From positions 42,393,257 to 42,457,256 of the forward strand of contig NC_083607.1 in the NCBI RefSeq assembly GCF_029168945.1: a stretch of 64,000 bases of DNA. Reading direction: 5' to 3'. Both the position numbers and the translations under genes were made by a program. This document shows, piece after piece, positions 1 through 10,298 of this stretch (its first letter is position 1; each line of letters begins with the position of its first letter). This DNA comes from Cannabis sativa. Taxonomy: Eukaryota; Streptophyta; Magnoliopsida; Rosales; Cannabaceae. Below the pieces are notes generated by a model. That model ran no database searches, was not told where the DNA came from, and saw nothing but the letters and a program-made list of their open reading frames with translations.

Positions 1-344
1 TATCTAAATTAAATTAAATATTAATTTTTTTTTCATGTCAATTTTTTTTCTATTAAATAATTTCTTTAAAACTAAATATTTTTATATTTAATACTAGAAG
101 AATTCATACAATATTTTCATATTTAATACTAAACATGACTTTTATATTTAAAATAATTTATACTAAAAGAGTACATAAATTAATATTGAGAGAAAATAAT
201 AATGGTGCATATCAATAATAATATTGGGAGAAATTATCCTTCCTAATGAAAGAAAAATGTTACCAATGTCATTTTTCTATTTAATTAAAATTAAGCTATA
301 GGTGTGTCTCCTAACAAAAAAAGTAATAGGAGTGTCTAATAATG

Positions 345-830
345 TTTACACCAAAAGTAGTCTTGATGATGTGGACATCAATGTTTGACATGTGGCAAGA
401 AAGGTAACATCTCAAAATTGAGTAGTCCTAAAATTTAGCAAGTCGGCCTGGGTGGGGTCCCTAGCCCTGCGCCCAGGTTGACTTCGAGAACATCGAGATG
501 GAAGTTAGGACTTTGATAACTCATTTCCAACTCACTATCTTTTCGTACTATGTACTATGAAGACATGAAACGATCAAATCTAGGCATTGTGAGCTGAAAT
601 TACATGAACTTGCACCTAGTAAGTCAACATGGGCACCTAGGGTCTCACCAGTGCCCAAGTTGACATCTCTAACTAGGATTTCAGTTTTTAGGACCGTCTT
701 AGTGCAAAAAGGTTAAACTTTTCATTGGACATCCAATAGACATGCCGCGAACATATTTGAGGTATCAGAATCAAATTCAGAGCAAGTTCATTTTTGAGTA
801 CTTGGAGCACCCAGTGTCATATCCTCAATT
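345..830. repeat. Direct repeat copy 1 of a ~480 bp non-coding block
   Basis: This block begins TTTACACCAAAAGTA and is repeated at 1781-2260. Shared landmarks, in the same order, are a block with TTGATGAT and GACATCAATGTTTG, then GAGTAGTCC, GGGGTCCCTAGCCCTGC, a ttgataactc/atttccaac block, and finally GAGCAAGTTCATTTTTGAG. No coding potential is visible. The repeat may be the 5' part of a long LTR, because the second copy is preceded by a G-rich polypurine-like tract. This copy starts TGTTTACACC, which fits an LTR terminus, but no family is recognised. Confidence 0.6.
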
Positions 831-867
831 GACCAAAGATCAGCTAGTGACAAAACTGACAGTCTTC

Positions 868-1312
868 AAGAAGACCTCCTCCACTGTAAAGCTAAGGAGA
901 TGATGAAGACCTCCTGTACTGCAAAGCCAAGGGGATGTTGAAGGCCTCCTTCACTGCAAAGCTGAGGGAATGTTGAAGGCCTCCTCTGCTACAAAGTTGA
1001 GGGGATGTTGAAGGCCTCCTCTGCTGCAAAGTCGAGGGGATGTTGAAGGCAACTTGTGCTGTAAAGCTAAGGAGATGATGAAGACCTCCTGTACTGCAAA
1101 GCCAAGGGGATGTTGAAGGCCTCCTTCACTGCAAAGCTGAGGGAATGTTGAAGGCCTCCTCTGCTACAAAGCTGAGGGGATGTTGAAGGCCTCCTCTTCT
1201 GCAAAGTCGAAGGGATGTTGAAGGCAACATGTGCTATAAAGCTAAGGAGTTAATAAAGGCCTCCTCTGCTATCAAACTAAGGAGATGAATAAGACCACCT
1301 TCGCTGAAATAT
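868..1312. repeat. 35-bp tandem array with 175-bp higher-order repeat
   Basis: About twelve head-to-tail copies of a 35-bp unit containing AAGGCCTCCTCTGCTGCAAA and GAGGGGATGTTG. GGGGATGTTGAAGGCCTCCT recurs at 931 and 1001, two units apart. A variant with GGAGATGATGAAGACC occurs at 896 and again at 1071, exactly five units (175 bp) later, and its neighbours match too. A five-unit block was therefore duplicated after the 35-mers had diverged. The array lies between the two ~480 bp direct repeats. No ORF runs across it. Confidence 0.85.
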
Positions 1313-1756
1313 ATCCAAGGGAATGCTAAAGCACTTAAAAGCGACAACCTGACAGAAGACAACAGTTACATCTATAATCACATAAACATAGAGTGTGACG
1401 AGAGAGTCAATGCTAAGACAAAAGCCAAAAATCAAAGTAAATGTTGACATTCCAATGTCGGCATGATTTAATAGTATCTCAAATCAAAAGAAATCACTGA
1501 AGGAGTTATATAAATTTTAAGTTGAAAAAGAAAAGATAAATGATAAGAAAAAGATGGTCATCTTTTGTCTTCTCCTTCTATACTTAGAATTTTGAATTCT
1601 ACTATTCAACAGGGAATGGGAATTTAAACTCCTACTCTCAGTGGGAATGCTTGAAGAATCGAAACAATAATCTAAGATTGTCAAAATTAATGCCCACCTG
1701 TTAGTTTCAAGAGAAATGGGCTTAGTTCACGTCACTAAGTCAACCTCCCACAAGTG

Positions 1757-2260
1757 CGAAGTTGACTTGGGGGGCAAATTTTTACACCAAAAGTAACCTT
1801 GATGATATGAACATCAATGTTTGTCAGGTTGCAAAAAAGATGACATCTCAGAGTTGAGTAGTCCCAAATTATAGCAAGTCGACCTGGGAGGGGTCCCTAG
1901 CCCTGCACTTAGGTTGACTTCGGGAACTCTAGGATAGAAGTTTGGACTTTGATAACTCGTTTCCAACTTTGTATCTTTTAGTATTCTGTACCATGAATAC
2001 ATGAAGCAATCAAATCATGGCCCCAGGAGCTGAAATTACATGAACCTGCACCCCATAAGTCAAGTTGAGCACCTAGGGTTTTAGCTAGCACCCAAGTTGA
2101 CATCCCTAACTAGGACCGTCTTAGTGAAAATTGGTCAAACTTTGCATTATAACATCAATTAGACATACCACAGACAAATTTGAGGCATTTGAATAATATT
2201 CAGAGCAAGTTCATTTTTGAGCACCCGGAGCACTTGGTGCCCAGGCACCCAGTGCTTAGG
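1757..2260. repeat. Direct repeat copy 2, preceded by a polypurine-like tract
   Basis: Second copy of the block at 345-830, starting TTTACACCAAAAGTA at 1781. Directly upstream (about 1766-1777) is CTTGGGGGGCAAAT, which resembles the polypurine tract before a Gypsy 3' LTR. This is the best evidence that the two blocks are LTR starts of a decayed, coding-free element. No primer-binding site or target-site duplication was found, so the element type is unresolved. Confidence 0.5.
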
Positions 2261-3159
2261 GTGACAATTTGTCAATCTGGGTGCCTTTCAAGTATTAGAT
2301 CGACAATCCAAATTTCACATCTTCTTTGTCTTCATAAAAAATAGGGAAATAGGTACTTTTGGGAAAGAAACATCACTTCTTGGGTGCCAGAAGCACGACC
2401 CAACACCCAAGTTGAAACCTTGGGCTGACCCAGCGCCGAGGTTGATATTTTGTAGACCTAGGGTGATTTTGATGATGAATTTCTAGAACTCTTCCGAGCA
2501 TCTTCTTCGTTTTCAGCAAAGATTAAGATTCACTTATTTTTAGGAACCAAATAGAAATTTTGAAGGGCCATAAAAGGGACTCAGTGCCCAAGTTGACACC
2601 TGGCACTGGGCCTAGCACCTAAGTTGACATACTGTTAACTTGGGCTGTTTCCAATCATTTTCTTGAAAAAGTGTTCTAGGCATTTATTTTTTTCATCGGA
2701 AATAATGAAGATTCAAGCGAACTTGGGGATAAAATTACAAACTAAGGCCCTATAAACAGGGCCCAATGCCAAGGTTGACCTGGTGTTGGGCCCAGAACCC
2801 AGGTTGACAATCAACCTGTTGCGCTGGTTTCAATTATGCAAATGCCAAATCTGATTCGAACAATAAATATGGAATGGCCAAAAACGAGGTAGGAGATCTC
2901 ATCCTCAAGTTCAAGAATCTCAAAAGTATCAAAATGACATCCTAGGATCTTAGGAATGAGTGCCCAGCGCCGAGGTTGACAAATGGCCTAGTGCACTAGG
3001 TTTTGCTTATCCGATTTTGATTCTGTTTTGACCGTCCGTCTAGTTTTTACAATAAATAAGATCCATGAAGTTAGATAAGTCAAATTAAAAACTTCGCATT
3101 TCTCATTTCCAACATGGAAAACTCACTCGAAAAATGAAGAGGTTTCGAGTCTTTTATTT
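2261..3159. other. Non-coding stretch with scattered GGTTGAC motifs
   Basis: No gene is visible. The stretch carries repeated short phrases of the form (c)c(c/g)agGTTGAC or cccaaGTTGAC next to cagcgcc or ggcccag strings, for example near 2410, 2437, 2588, 2619, 2772, 2797 and 2972. The same phrases occur in the two ~480 bp repeats upstream. Confidence 0.6.
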
Positions 3160-4008
3160 CTGCAGAACAACAACATCTCCGAGAATTGGTGACTAGCTTC
3201 ACCACAACATAGAAATAGACTAATTGATGTCAAAATATCTCTCAAAATATTATTTAGGCATCTTAAAGTACATCCCTTGGACATTTCTACACTTACCCAG
3301 CATCCATATGTCAACCTGAGCGCTGGTTCATGAAATGCCTTTAGTAAAATGACCATAACTCACTCAATATTAATTTGATTAACACAATTCAACTTGCATT
3401 TCAAAGTTATTTCAATGATCTATCAAGTCATGTCTCTTAATTCAGTCACAATTTTAAAGATATCAACCTCAAATTTCACCCCAAAAGAAGTTACAAAAGT
3501 AAGCTCCAAGTTACCCGCAGCGGGGCCCGCTGGACTGAAAAATGACTATCACCATCAGTAGCTAATTTTCACCGTTGGATCATAATATATTGTAAAAATA
3601 TCTAAGTTATATTTTTCTCTTATTTCTGTGGGTCTCTTTCAACTATAAAAGGAGAGCTCCCTGAGCTCATTTTTCACATGCAGAAAACTACCCACATGGT
3701 TAGAGCATATCTCTCTAGTTTCTCTCTAGAAACTAGAGCTTAAACACTTAGCCTTTTTTCTAATTACTATCTCGTGAGAAATAAATTCAAAATAGATGTA
3801 GCTCCATTACCATCGCAACATGGGGAGCTAACTAAAATAGATTGTGTGTGTCTCTTTAAATTTTTTTACTTAAACTCATTATTCATCTCATCAATCTGGC
3901 AAGCTAGTGTTGGCTACTTTCCAGCGTCAAAAAATAATATGTTGTTATACTCCATCTTTGACAATAGTATACATAAAAGTGATCATCCTTGTTGAGAATA
4001 AACACTAC
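3160..4008 (+). repeat. Promoter-like repeat block, copy 1
   Basis: A ~850 bp block repeated about 890 bp downstream at 4046-4922. Shared landmarks include GAATTGGTGAC, AGAAATAGACTAA, AAAATGACTATCAC, a TATA-like CTATAAAAGGAGAGCTCC near 3647, a CTCTCTAGTTTCTCT track and CATAAAAGTGATCATCCTTG at the end. The TATA box followed by pyrimidine-rich sequence looks like an LTR U3/R region or other promoter. No ORF downstream is coding-like. Confidence 0.65.
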
Positions 4009-4045
4009 TAAAATTTACACATTTAGTGACTGGTGACCAGTTTCC

Positions 4046-4922
4046 GCAAAACAACATCTCCATGAATTGGTGACCAACTTCACGAGAACACAGAAATAGA
4101 CTAAGTGATGTCAAAATATCACTCAAAATATTCTCAAAATATCACTTAGGAATCTTAAAGTACAATCCTTGGACATTTTTACACTTACCCAGTGTCCATA
4201 TGTCAACCTAGGAGCTGGGATGTCACCTAGGCGTTGGTTCATGAACTGTCTTCAGTAAAACGGTCATAACTCACTCAATATTGATATGATTGATGCGATT
4301 CAACTTGGGTTTCGAAGATATTTCAATGATCTATCAAGTCAGTCTCTCACTTAAATCGCAATTCTGAAGCTATCAACCTCAAATTTCACCACACTGGAGT
4401 TACAAAAATAAGTTCTGGGTTACCCACAGCAGGTCTAGCCGCGCTTCGAAAAATGACTATCACTACCAGTAGCTAATTTTTACCATTGGATCATAATCTA
4501 TGGTCAAAAATATCTAATTTATATTTTTCTTATATTTTTTTGGGCCTCCTTCAACTGTAAAAGGAGAGCTCCTTGAGCTTGTTTTTCATATTCAAAAAAC
4601 TATCTACAAGGTCAGAGTATCTCTCTCTAGTTTCTCTTTAGAAACTAGATCCTAAACACTTAGTATTTTTTTTTTTCTAATTACTATCCTGTGAACAATT
4701 AATTCGAAGTAGATGTAGCTTTGTTATCATTGTCACATGGGGAGTGAACTATTATAGATTGTGTGTATCTCTCTAAATTTTTTACTTAAACTCATTATTC
4801 ATCTCGCCAATCTAACAAGCTGGTGTTAACCACTTTTTAGCGTCAACAAATTATAATATGTTGTTATACTCCATTTTTCTCAATAATATACATAAAAGTG
4901 ATCATCCTTGTTAAGAATAAAA
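4046..4922 (+). repeat. Promoter-like repeat block, copy 2
   Basis: Second copy of the block at 3160-4008 in the same orientation. The TATA-like CTGTAAAAGGAGAGCTCC is near 4555, and the block ends with CATAAAAGTGATCATCCTTG near 4900. The two copies differ by many substitutions and small indels, so the duplication is old. Confidence 0.65.
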
Positions 4923-4996
4923 TTTTATAGTTTTATATATGGAATAAATAATATTTAATCAAACAACAATCGTACTACTTTGTTTAAAGAAACTCC

Positions 4997-5190
4997 TTTT
5001 TTTTTTTTGTTTTTTTGAATAAAAGCGTTTTTGATTAATCAACAAGCTAGACCTCGCGGTCATTACATAAGATGTTTAAAGGGATGGTGGATACCGGAAT
5101 ATCACCAACCAAATTGTGGGAAAAAGCCCACTTAGCCACATTATGGGCAACAAAATTACAAGTCCTGCTTATATTAGAGAAAATACAAGT
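4997..5190 (-). mobile_element. 5'-truncated LINE 3' end with RNase H-like C-terminus and poly(A)
   Basis: Read on the minus strand, about 5172 down to the stop at 5047-5049 encodes RTCNFVAHNVAKWA followed by a short tail ending in DREV and a stop. The R-x-x-N-x-x-A-H-x-x-A-K-W-A pattern matches the C-terminal end of the plant RNase H-like (RVT_3) domain found at the 3' end of many plant L1-type LINEs. About 30 bp beyond the stop comes an A-rich tail (poly-T on the plus strand at 4997-5016). Only the last ~200 bp survive, as is usual for 5'-truncated LINE insertions. No clear target-site duplication was found. A captured RVT_3-only gene is a less likely alternative. Confidence 0.6.
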
Positions 5191-5544
5191 CTTGCTTACA
5201 AGTCCTCTTAATAGTTAACATCATAGTTTTATTTCATACCATGTTTAATTTATAGATGCATTTATAATCACTTTTTTTTTTTTTTACATTATTGTAAATT
5301 ATGTTTTTCTTTTTTCAAAATTTTTTACCTTTTTTTTAAATCAATATTTTTACATTGCTTTCTTATAGCAGTAATGTGAGAACAACTTCAATTTCAAAAT
5401 AATAGAAAAATAACATTTTGTATGCTGTTAAAAAAAGCATTAAAATTCGTAAAGATATAAAAAAAAAGAACTATATATCCGTAAAAATGTTAATTTTTTT
5501 GCTATTTTTAGATATTTATAAAATAATCCCTTGTTTTAATTCAG

Positions 5545-6957
5545 AGTGCAATCAAGCCCTTCAACTTGTTAAACACATATGGAAGGAGATTCTAGTATGT
5601 TTACCTAATGTCGAGGTGCATAATCTAATAAACACACCAACTAGATTATTATTTGAGGCAGCTGAATTAGGTAATTATCAATTTTTGGTGGAGCTTCTTG
5701 GTTTATACCCTGATTTGGTATGGGAAGTAGATGAAAAAAACAGAACCATATTCCATATTGCTGTTCTAAATCGCCATGAAAACATATTCAGTTTGATACA
5801 TCAAATTGGCTCAGCTAAGGATATCATAATAACGTTTGAAGATGATGAGAATAACAATATGTTACACCATGCTGCAATATTGCCTCCTTCACATAAACTC
5901 AACATTGAACTTGGAGGAACACTACATTTAGAGCAAGAGTTATCCCTTTTCAAGGTAATAAGGCAACATTTATTATTATTTGAGTATTTTAAATTATCTA
6001 AGCCATCCTCAGAAAGTATAATTTTTTTTTTTTTTTTGAAAATATATTTATTTAGGTGGCGTTTGGTAATACTTTTTTAATTAGTTTTCTATTTTTAAAA
6101 TTAGACAAGTGAAAATATTTTTTAAAAACATGTTCTATAACGCTGTTTTTACTTTTTAATTTTTTAATTGATAATTAAAATTTTAAAAATAAAATAAAGT
6201 CACTTTTAATATTTTTTTTTCCTTAATCAATATTTTGGACTTCGACTAGACCCGGACCTCTATCCTCCCACGGCCTTAGCGCCAAACCCGACCTCTAACC
6301 CCGAACCTAGACCCGACTTAAATAAAATCAAAAATTTAAAATCAAAATGAATATTACAGAATACAATTTTGTTTTCTGTTTTTAAAATTGAAAATAAAAA
6401 AAAAAGTGATTACAAAACGTATTTTTGTTTTTCAAAAATAAATTTTTTAAAAACAAAAATTTTATTTTTATTTTGTGATTAAAAAATTAGAAAACAAACG
6501 TATTACCAAACGGTAGCTTAGTTACTTAATTTTCCTTTCACATTCACCACTGCAGGAAGTGCAAAGGAATATGCTGCCTTCATTTGCACACATGAAAAAT
6601 TCAAATGGCTTAACGCCTGAAGATGTATTCATCAAAATGTATTACCCTTTTCTCGAAAGTGCTAAAAGAAGGATGAAACGTACAACTAAATTGTGCCTTA
6701 TGATTTCTATCCTTGTTTTTATCGGAATTATGATCACAACATCATTATCTTTTTATAATGATATTAAAAAACCAAAAGAAAAGTTCTTAGAAGAATTAGC
6801 ATTATTTTTCTCATGCATATCAACATTAGCTTTCTCCTATATTCTCACTTCAAACAATTTAAGGATTGAAAGACTCACTACATTACAGTACAAGTTGAAG
6901 ATTGGCCTTGGAATGCTGTTCATCTCTATGTCAATGATGTTGTTAGCGTTTATATGA
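5545..6957 (+). pseudogene. Ankyrin/PGG-domain membrane protein, 5'-truncated
   Basis: Two exons are recognisable. Exon a (5545-5954) follows a TTCAG acceptor and ends AAG|GTAATA. It encodes ankyrin-type sequence (LLFEAAELGNYQFLVELL, then RTIFHIAVLNRHENIF and NNMLHHAA). Exon b (6556-6957) follows CTGCAG in the same phase and starts EVQRNMLPSF; it carries NGLTPEDVF and three hydrophobic segments ending in LAFI and a TGA stop. This is the C-terminal organisation of plant ankyrin/PGG proteins (ITN1/ACD6-like, usually membrane proteins in stress or defence signalling). The Pro-Gly-Gly motif after the first membrane segment is absent (SLSFYNDIKK stands there). The upstream ankyrin exons are missing; the DNA before exon a holds a LINE fragment and repeats. 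It is probably a gene fragment, although unseen distant exons cannot be excluded. Confidence 0.75.
6055..6517. mobile_element. Tourist-like MITE inside the ankyrin/PGG intron
   Basis: Terminal inverted repeats start GGTGGCGTTTGGTAATAC on the left; the right end reads GTATTACCAAACGGTAGC. They match at about 15 of 18 positions. The element is flanked by TTA on both sides (6052-6054 and 6518-6520), the 3-bp TWA duplication of PIF/Harbinger-Tourist elements. It is 463 bp long, AT-rich, with an odd C-rich core at about 6240-6325 made of repeats of the type gacccggacct. It has no coding capacity. It lies wholly in the intron between the two exons, so it need not have broken the gene. Confidence 0.75.
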
Positions 6958-7081
6958 AACTTTGTTCTCAACCTTTTTCTCATCCTCATTTATAAAATAA
7001 TGAAAAGGCTACAACTATCTAAATTAGTTGTAATGTGTATTCATTTTGTTTTCCATGTTTGTCTTTGGGGTTTTCTAATTC

Positions 7082-7087
7082 AATAAA
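7082..7087 (+). terminator. AATAAA polyadenylation-type signal after the ankyrin/PGG stop
   Basis: AATAAA lies about 125 bp downstream of the TGA at 6955-6957, after GT/T-rich sequence typical of plant 3' UTRs. Confidence 0.45.
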
Positions 7088-7108
7088 GACTATTCTGTGT
7101 GGCTCGTG

Positions 7109-7985
7109 TGTTAGGGTTTATGTCCTAAAAAGTCTGTAAAGACATTTTTAATTATTAATAAATAATTGAATATTTTGATATATGCTTGAATATTAAATTA
7201 TTAATATTTATTATTGGATAATTTATATTAAATATCAAAAAATTTCTTATTGATATATGAGGTTATGGCTTGTAGCTGTACAGAGAACTAAGACCACTTA
7301 GCTATGAATAAAACAATCAACAACATATTAAATTTTAAGAATCTTTTATCAATGGTTGCTAGTACGGTCCACTTGACGCCCATTCTTCGGTGCAAGTAAT
7401 CTCGATATGAATTACAGATGTAGTATGACATCAAAGTGAAAGTGTTGTATATAATAGAGATTATATATGATAATAACCGATATGAATGAAGCTGTATTTA
7501 TCTAACATGTCGTTTACTATAAAGACCTAATTCATATCATAACGACGATCAATAGTAGATCGGCTTAAATCTTGTGTAATCGTGAACTCATGTTCATGTT
7601 ATTAGTTTCTTTGATTCATTCGTTAAAGTTTCTCATAGAATATGATTCTTACAACTTCTATTTTGGGAATCTAATAATGTGGATGGCTGCAAACATGATC
7701 TACAATTATGAATCCTGACTTTTCTAACGAATCGAATGCTATATCCCTTTAAGTGTTAATTCTAGAACTAAAAAGTTGTGTACAAATTTAAATGGGATCT
7801 AAATTATACTTTCACTAGTGAATTAATGAACTAAAGGATAAAGAAGTAATTAGAAGGTAAAATGATAATTTCACCAAAAGTAATTAGAATGGTAAAACGA
7901 TAATTTGACCAAAACTAATTACGAACCAACACATGGAGGGCTAATCACTATAATTGATTATATCAATGGACCCCGTAGTAAAAAT
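7109..7985 (+). repeat. Decayed LTR-like sequence, left part
   Basis: Starts TGTTAGGGTTTATGTCCTAA, similar in form to the Copia LTR starts elsewhere in the window but different in sequence beyond it. It has no ORFs. It is interrupted at 7985 by the solo LTR and resumes at 9892. No second LTR, PBS or outer duplication was found, so it is called LTR-like only. Confidence 0.45.
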
Positions 7986-9891
7986 TGTTGGGTTTTATGC
8001 CCTAAATAAAACTCATTTCAATATAATCAGATTTACTTATTAATATAGATCAGAAATAACATTTAATGTTGCATGGTCCACATGATTTATTTCATGATTA
8101 TATGTACATAATGTATAAATTCATCTGAAACCCTTTTCACATACTTGATCCTGTTTATTGTGCCGTCAACACATTGGAAAGTAAACATGACTATGTGAAT
8201 AAAGTTTCCTAGATTTATCAGACACAGGGTTTTACTGATATGATAATCTACAACAGAGTTTACTTGCATTTGGAGAAGTGCTATGTTCTTTCCAGAGCAT
8301 TGGTCAAAGTAAAGCTCAGGTTGGATGCATGGAGTATGCATCCGAAGGGACCGATATTGAACTTTGACTTAGATTTATTAAACTTACCGTAATATCTATT
8401 CAAGTCAGTATCGCCAAGTTGATCCTAGATCAAATGTTCTTAATCCTGTTATGATTAGGCTCAATCTTGAAAGGCTATTCGTGTTCTTTGATTTGTTAGT
8501 TAAGCCTACTTTTAGGTCAGGGTGATACGTACATTTTGGGAACACGGTAGTGCAATTGAGTGGGAGCGCTAGCATAAACATGGAATCTATAGCTTCTATC
8601 TGGCGAATAGTAAGCAAAGGATGATCTCCTTCGAGCTTGACCAAACGAACATAAATGGTGGAGTACTCATTTCACATAAGCTGAAATATCATTTATACGG
8701 GGTCAAGTGTTTTAAGGAATAAATACATTGTAGGGTGTAACGGTAATTTAATCCCTTTACAGTGTAGATCATTCATATAGAGGATCATTGATCACATTAG
8801 GATTATAACAATGGATAACTAATGATGTGTCTATATGGTGGAACATATAGAGCATTCTATATACTGAGAGTGCAATTCTAAGTTCTATGCGTGGATTCAA
8901 CGAAGAATTAATAAGTTAGTGAATTTTAGTGCTAAATTCTTGATCTACTTATTGGAAGCTCAGTTATATAGACCCATGGTCCCCCCACTAGTTGAGATAA
9001 TATTGCTTGTAAGACTCATGTAATTGGTTTTGATTAATCAATTATAATTCTCAAATTAGACTATGTCTATTTGTGAATTTTTCACTAAGTAAGGGCGAAA
9101 TTGTAAAGAAAGAGTTTATAGGGGCATATTTGTTAATTATGATACTTTGTATGGTTCAATTAATAAATATGATAAATGACAATATTATTTAATAATTATT
9201 TATAGTTATTAAATAGTTAGAATTGGCATTTAAATGGTTGAATTAGAAAATTGGCGTTTTTGAGAAAATCAGATGCAGAAAAGATAAAACTGCAAAATTG
9301 CAAAAAGTGAGGCCCAAATCCACTAGTATAGGGCCTGCCACTTTTGTAGGAAATTTAAACTGATATTTTCATTATTTTAATGCCAAATAATTCAAACCTA
9401 ACCCTAGTGGAATGCTATAAATAGATAGTGAAGGCTTCAGGAAATTTACACTAAATTTCTACACTTTTCTTCTGACTTCTTCTAATTCAGAAAAACTGAG
9501 CCTTCTCTCTCCCTATCTTTAGCTACCACTTCTTCTTTCTCTTCCCTCTTGAATTTCGAAATTCTTAGTGTAAGAGTAGTGCCCACACACAGCAAGTGAT
9601 ACCTCAATCATAGTGAGGAAGATCGTGAAGAAAGACTTTCAGCAAGAAGGAGTTTCAGCATCAAAGATTCAGAGAAAGAGATCCAGGTTCAGATATTGAT
9701 AATGCTCTGCTACAGAAAGGAATCAAGGGCTAGATATCTGAATGGAAGGAGTCATATTATTCCGCTGCAACCAATGTAAGGTTTCCTAAACTTTATATGT
9801 GTTTATTTCATCGTTTTAGAAAGTTCTTATTTAGGATGTTAATAAACATACTTGTGAGTAGATCTAAGATCCTGGTAAAATAATTCCAACA
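7986..9891 (+). mobile_element. Solo LTR of the Copia family represented by elements A and B
   Basis: Begins TGTTGGGTTTTATGCCCTAA and ends GGTAAAATAATTCCAACA (1906 bp). It is flanked by a perfect 5-bp duplication AAAAT at 7981-7985 and 9892-9896. Its sequence runs collinear with the LTRs at 44342-46233 and 52784-54676 almost throughout, including a TATA box TATAAATA at 9416-9423. No internal region is present, so an element was probably removed by LTR-LTR recombination. The short ORFs on either strand here are also found in the other LTR copies and are not genes. Confidence 0.93.
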
Positions 9892-10290
9892 AAAATAAGT
9901 AAATATAATTTTATAATTACTAAGAGTTCAATTCCATATTTTAGTGAAGTAATCATTGAATTAATAAACAAGGAATGTTTGGTTGATGAGAATCAATAAA
10001 TAATCTAGTTTATTGGAGCTTAAAATTATAGGTTTATGGTCTCCGAATTCTCACCTTGAAACACTGTCAAGGGAAGAGATAAAGAGTAGTACAATGTCGT
10101 TTGTAAAAATTTATTTTCAATTGAAAAAATAGTAATTATTTATTTTTGTAAAAAAAAATTAATTTTTTAAATTAATTAAATAGGAAAAAGACAAAAATTA
10201 TCAAGACAATATTTGTTAAGGAAAAAAGTTTTTAGGACATGACACCATCCTTGTCCTAAACGAACAAGGGTAGGTGCCTAGCATGTAGCC
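9892..10290 (+). repeat. Decayed LTR-like sequence, right part
   Basis: Continuation of the host sequence broken by the solo LTR. AT-rich and non-coding. It includes TGGTCTCCGAATTCTCACC near 10036 and TTTTTAGGACATGACACC near 10230. Its right boundary with the CACTA-like element at 10299 is approximate. Confidence 0.4.
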
Positions 10291-10298
10291 TGTCCCTA

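Noticed and set aside
868..1312. CRISPR-like repeat array
   Set aside because: Units are directly adjacent 35-mers without unique spacers, and the genome is a plant. It is an ordinary tandem repeat.
6230..6340. C-rich insert as a separate gene or motif array
   Set aside because: It lies inside the Tourist-like MITE, has no ORF and only loose repeats.
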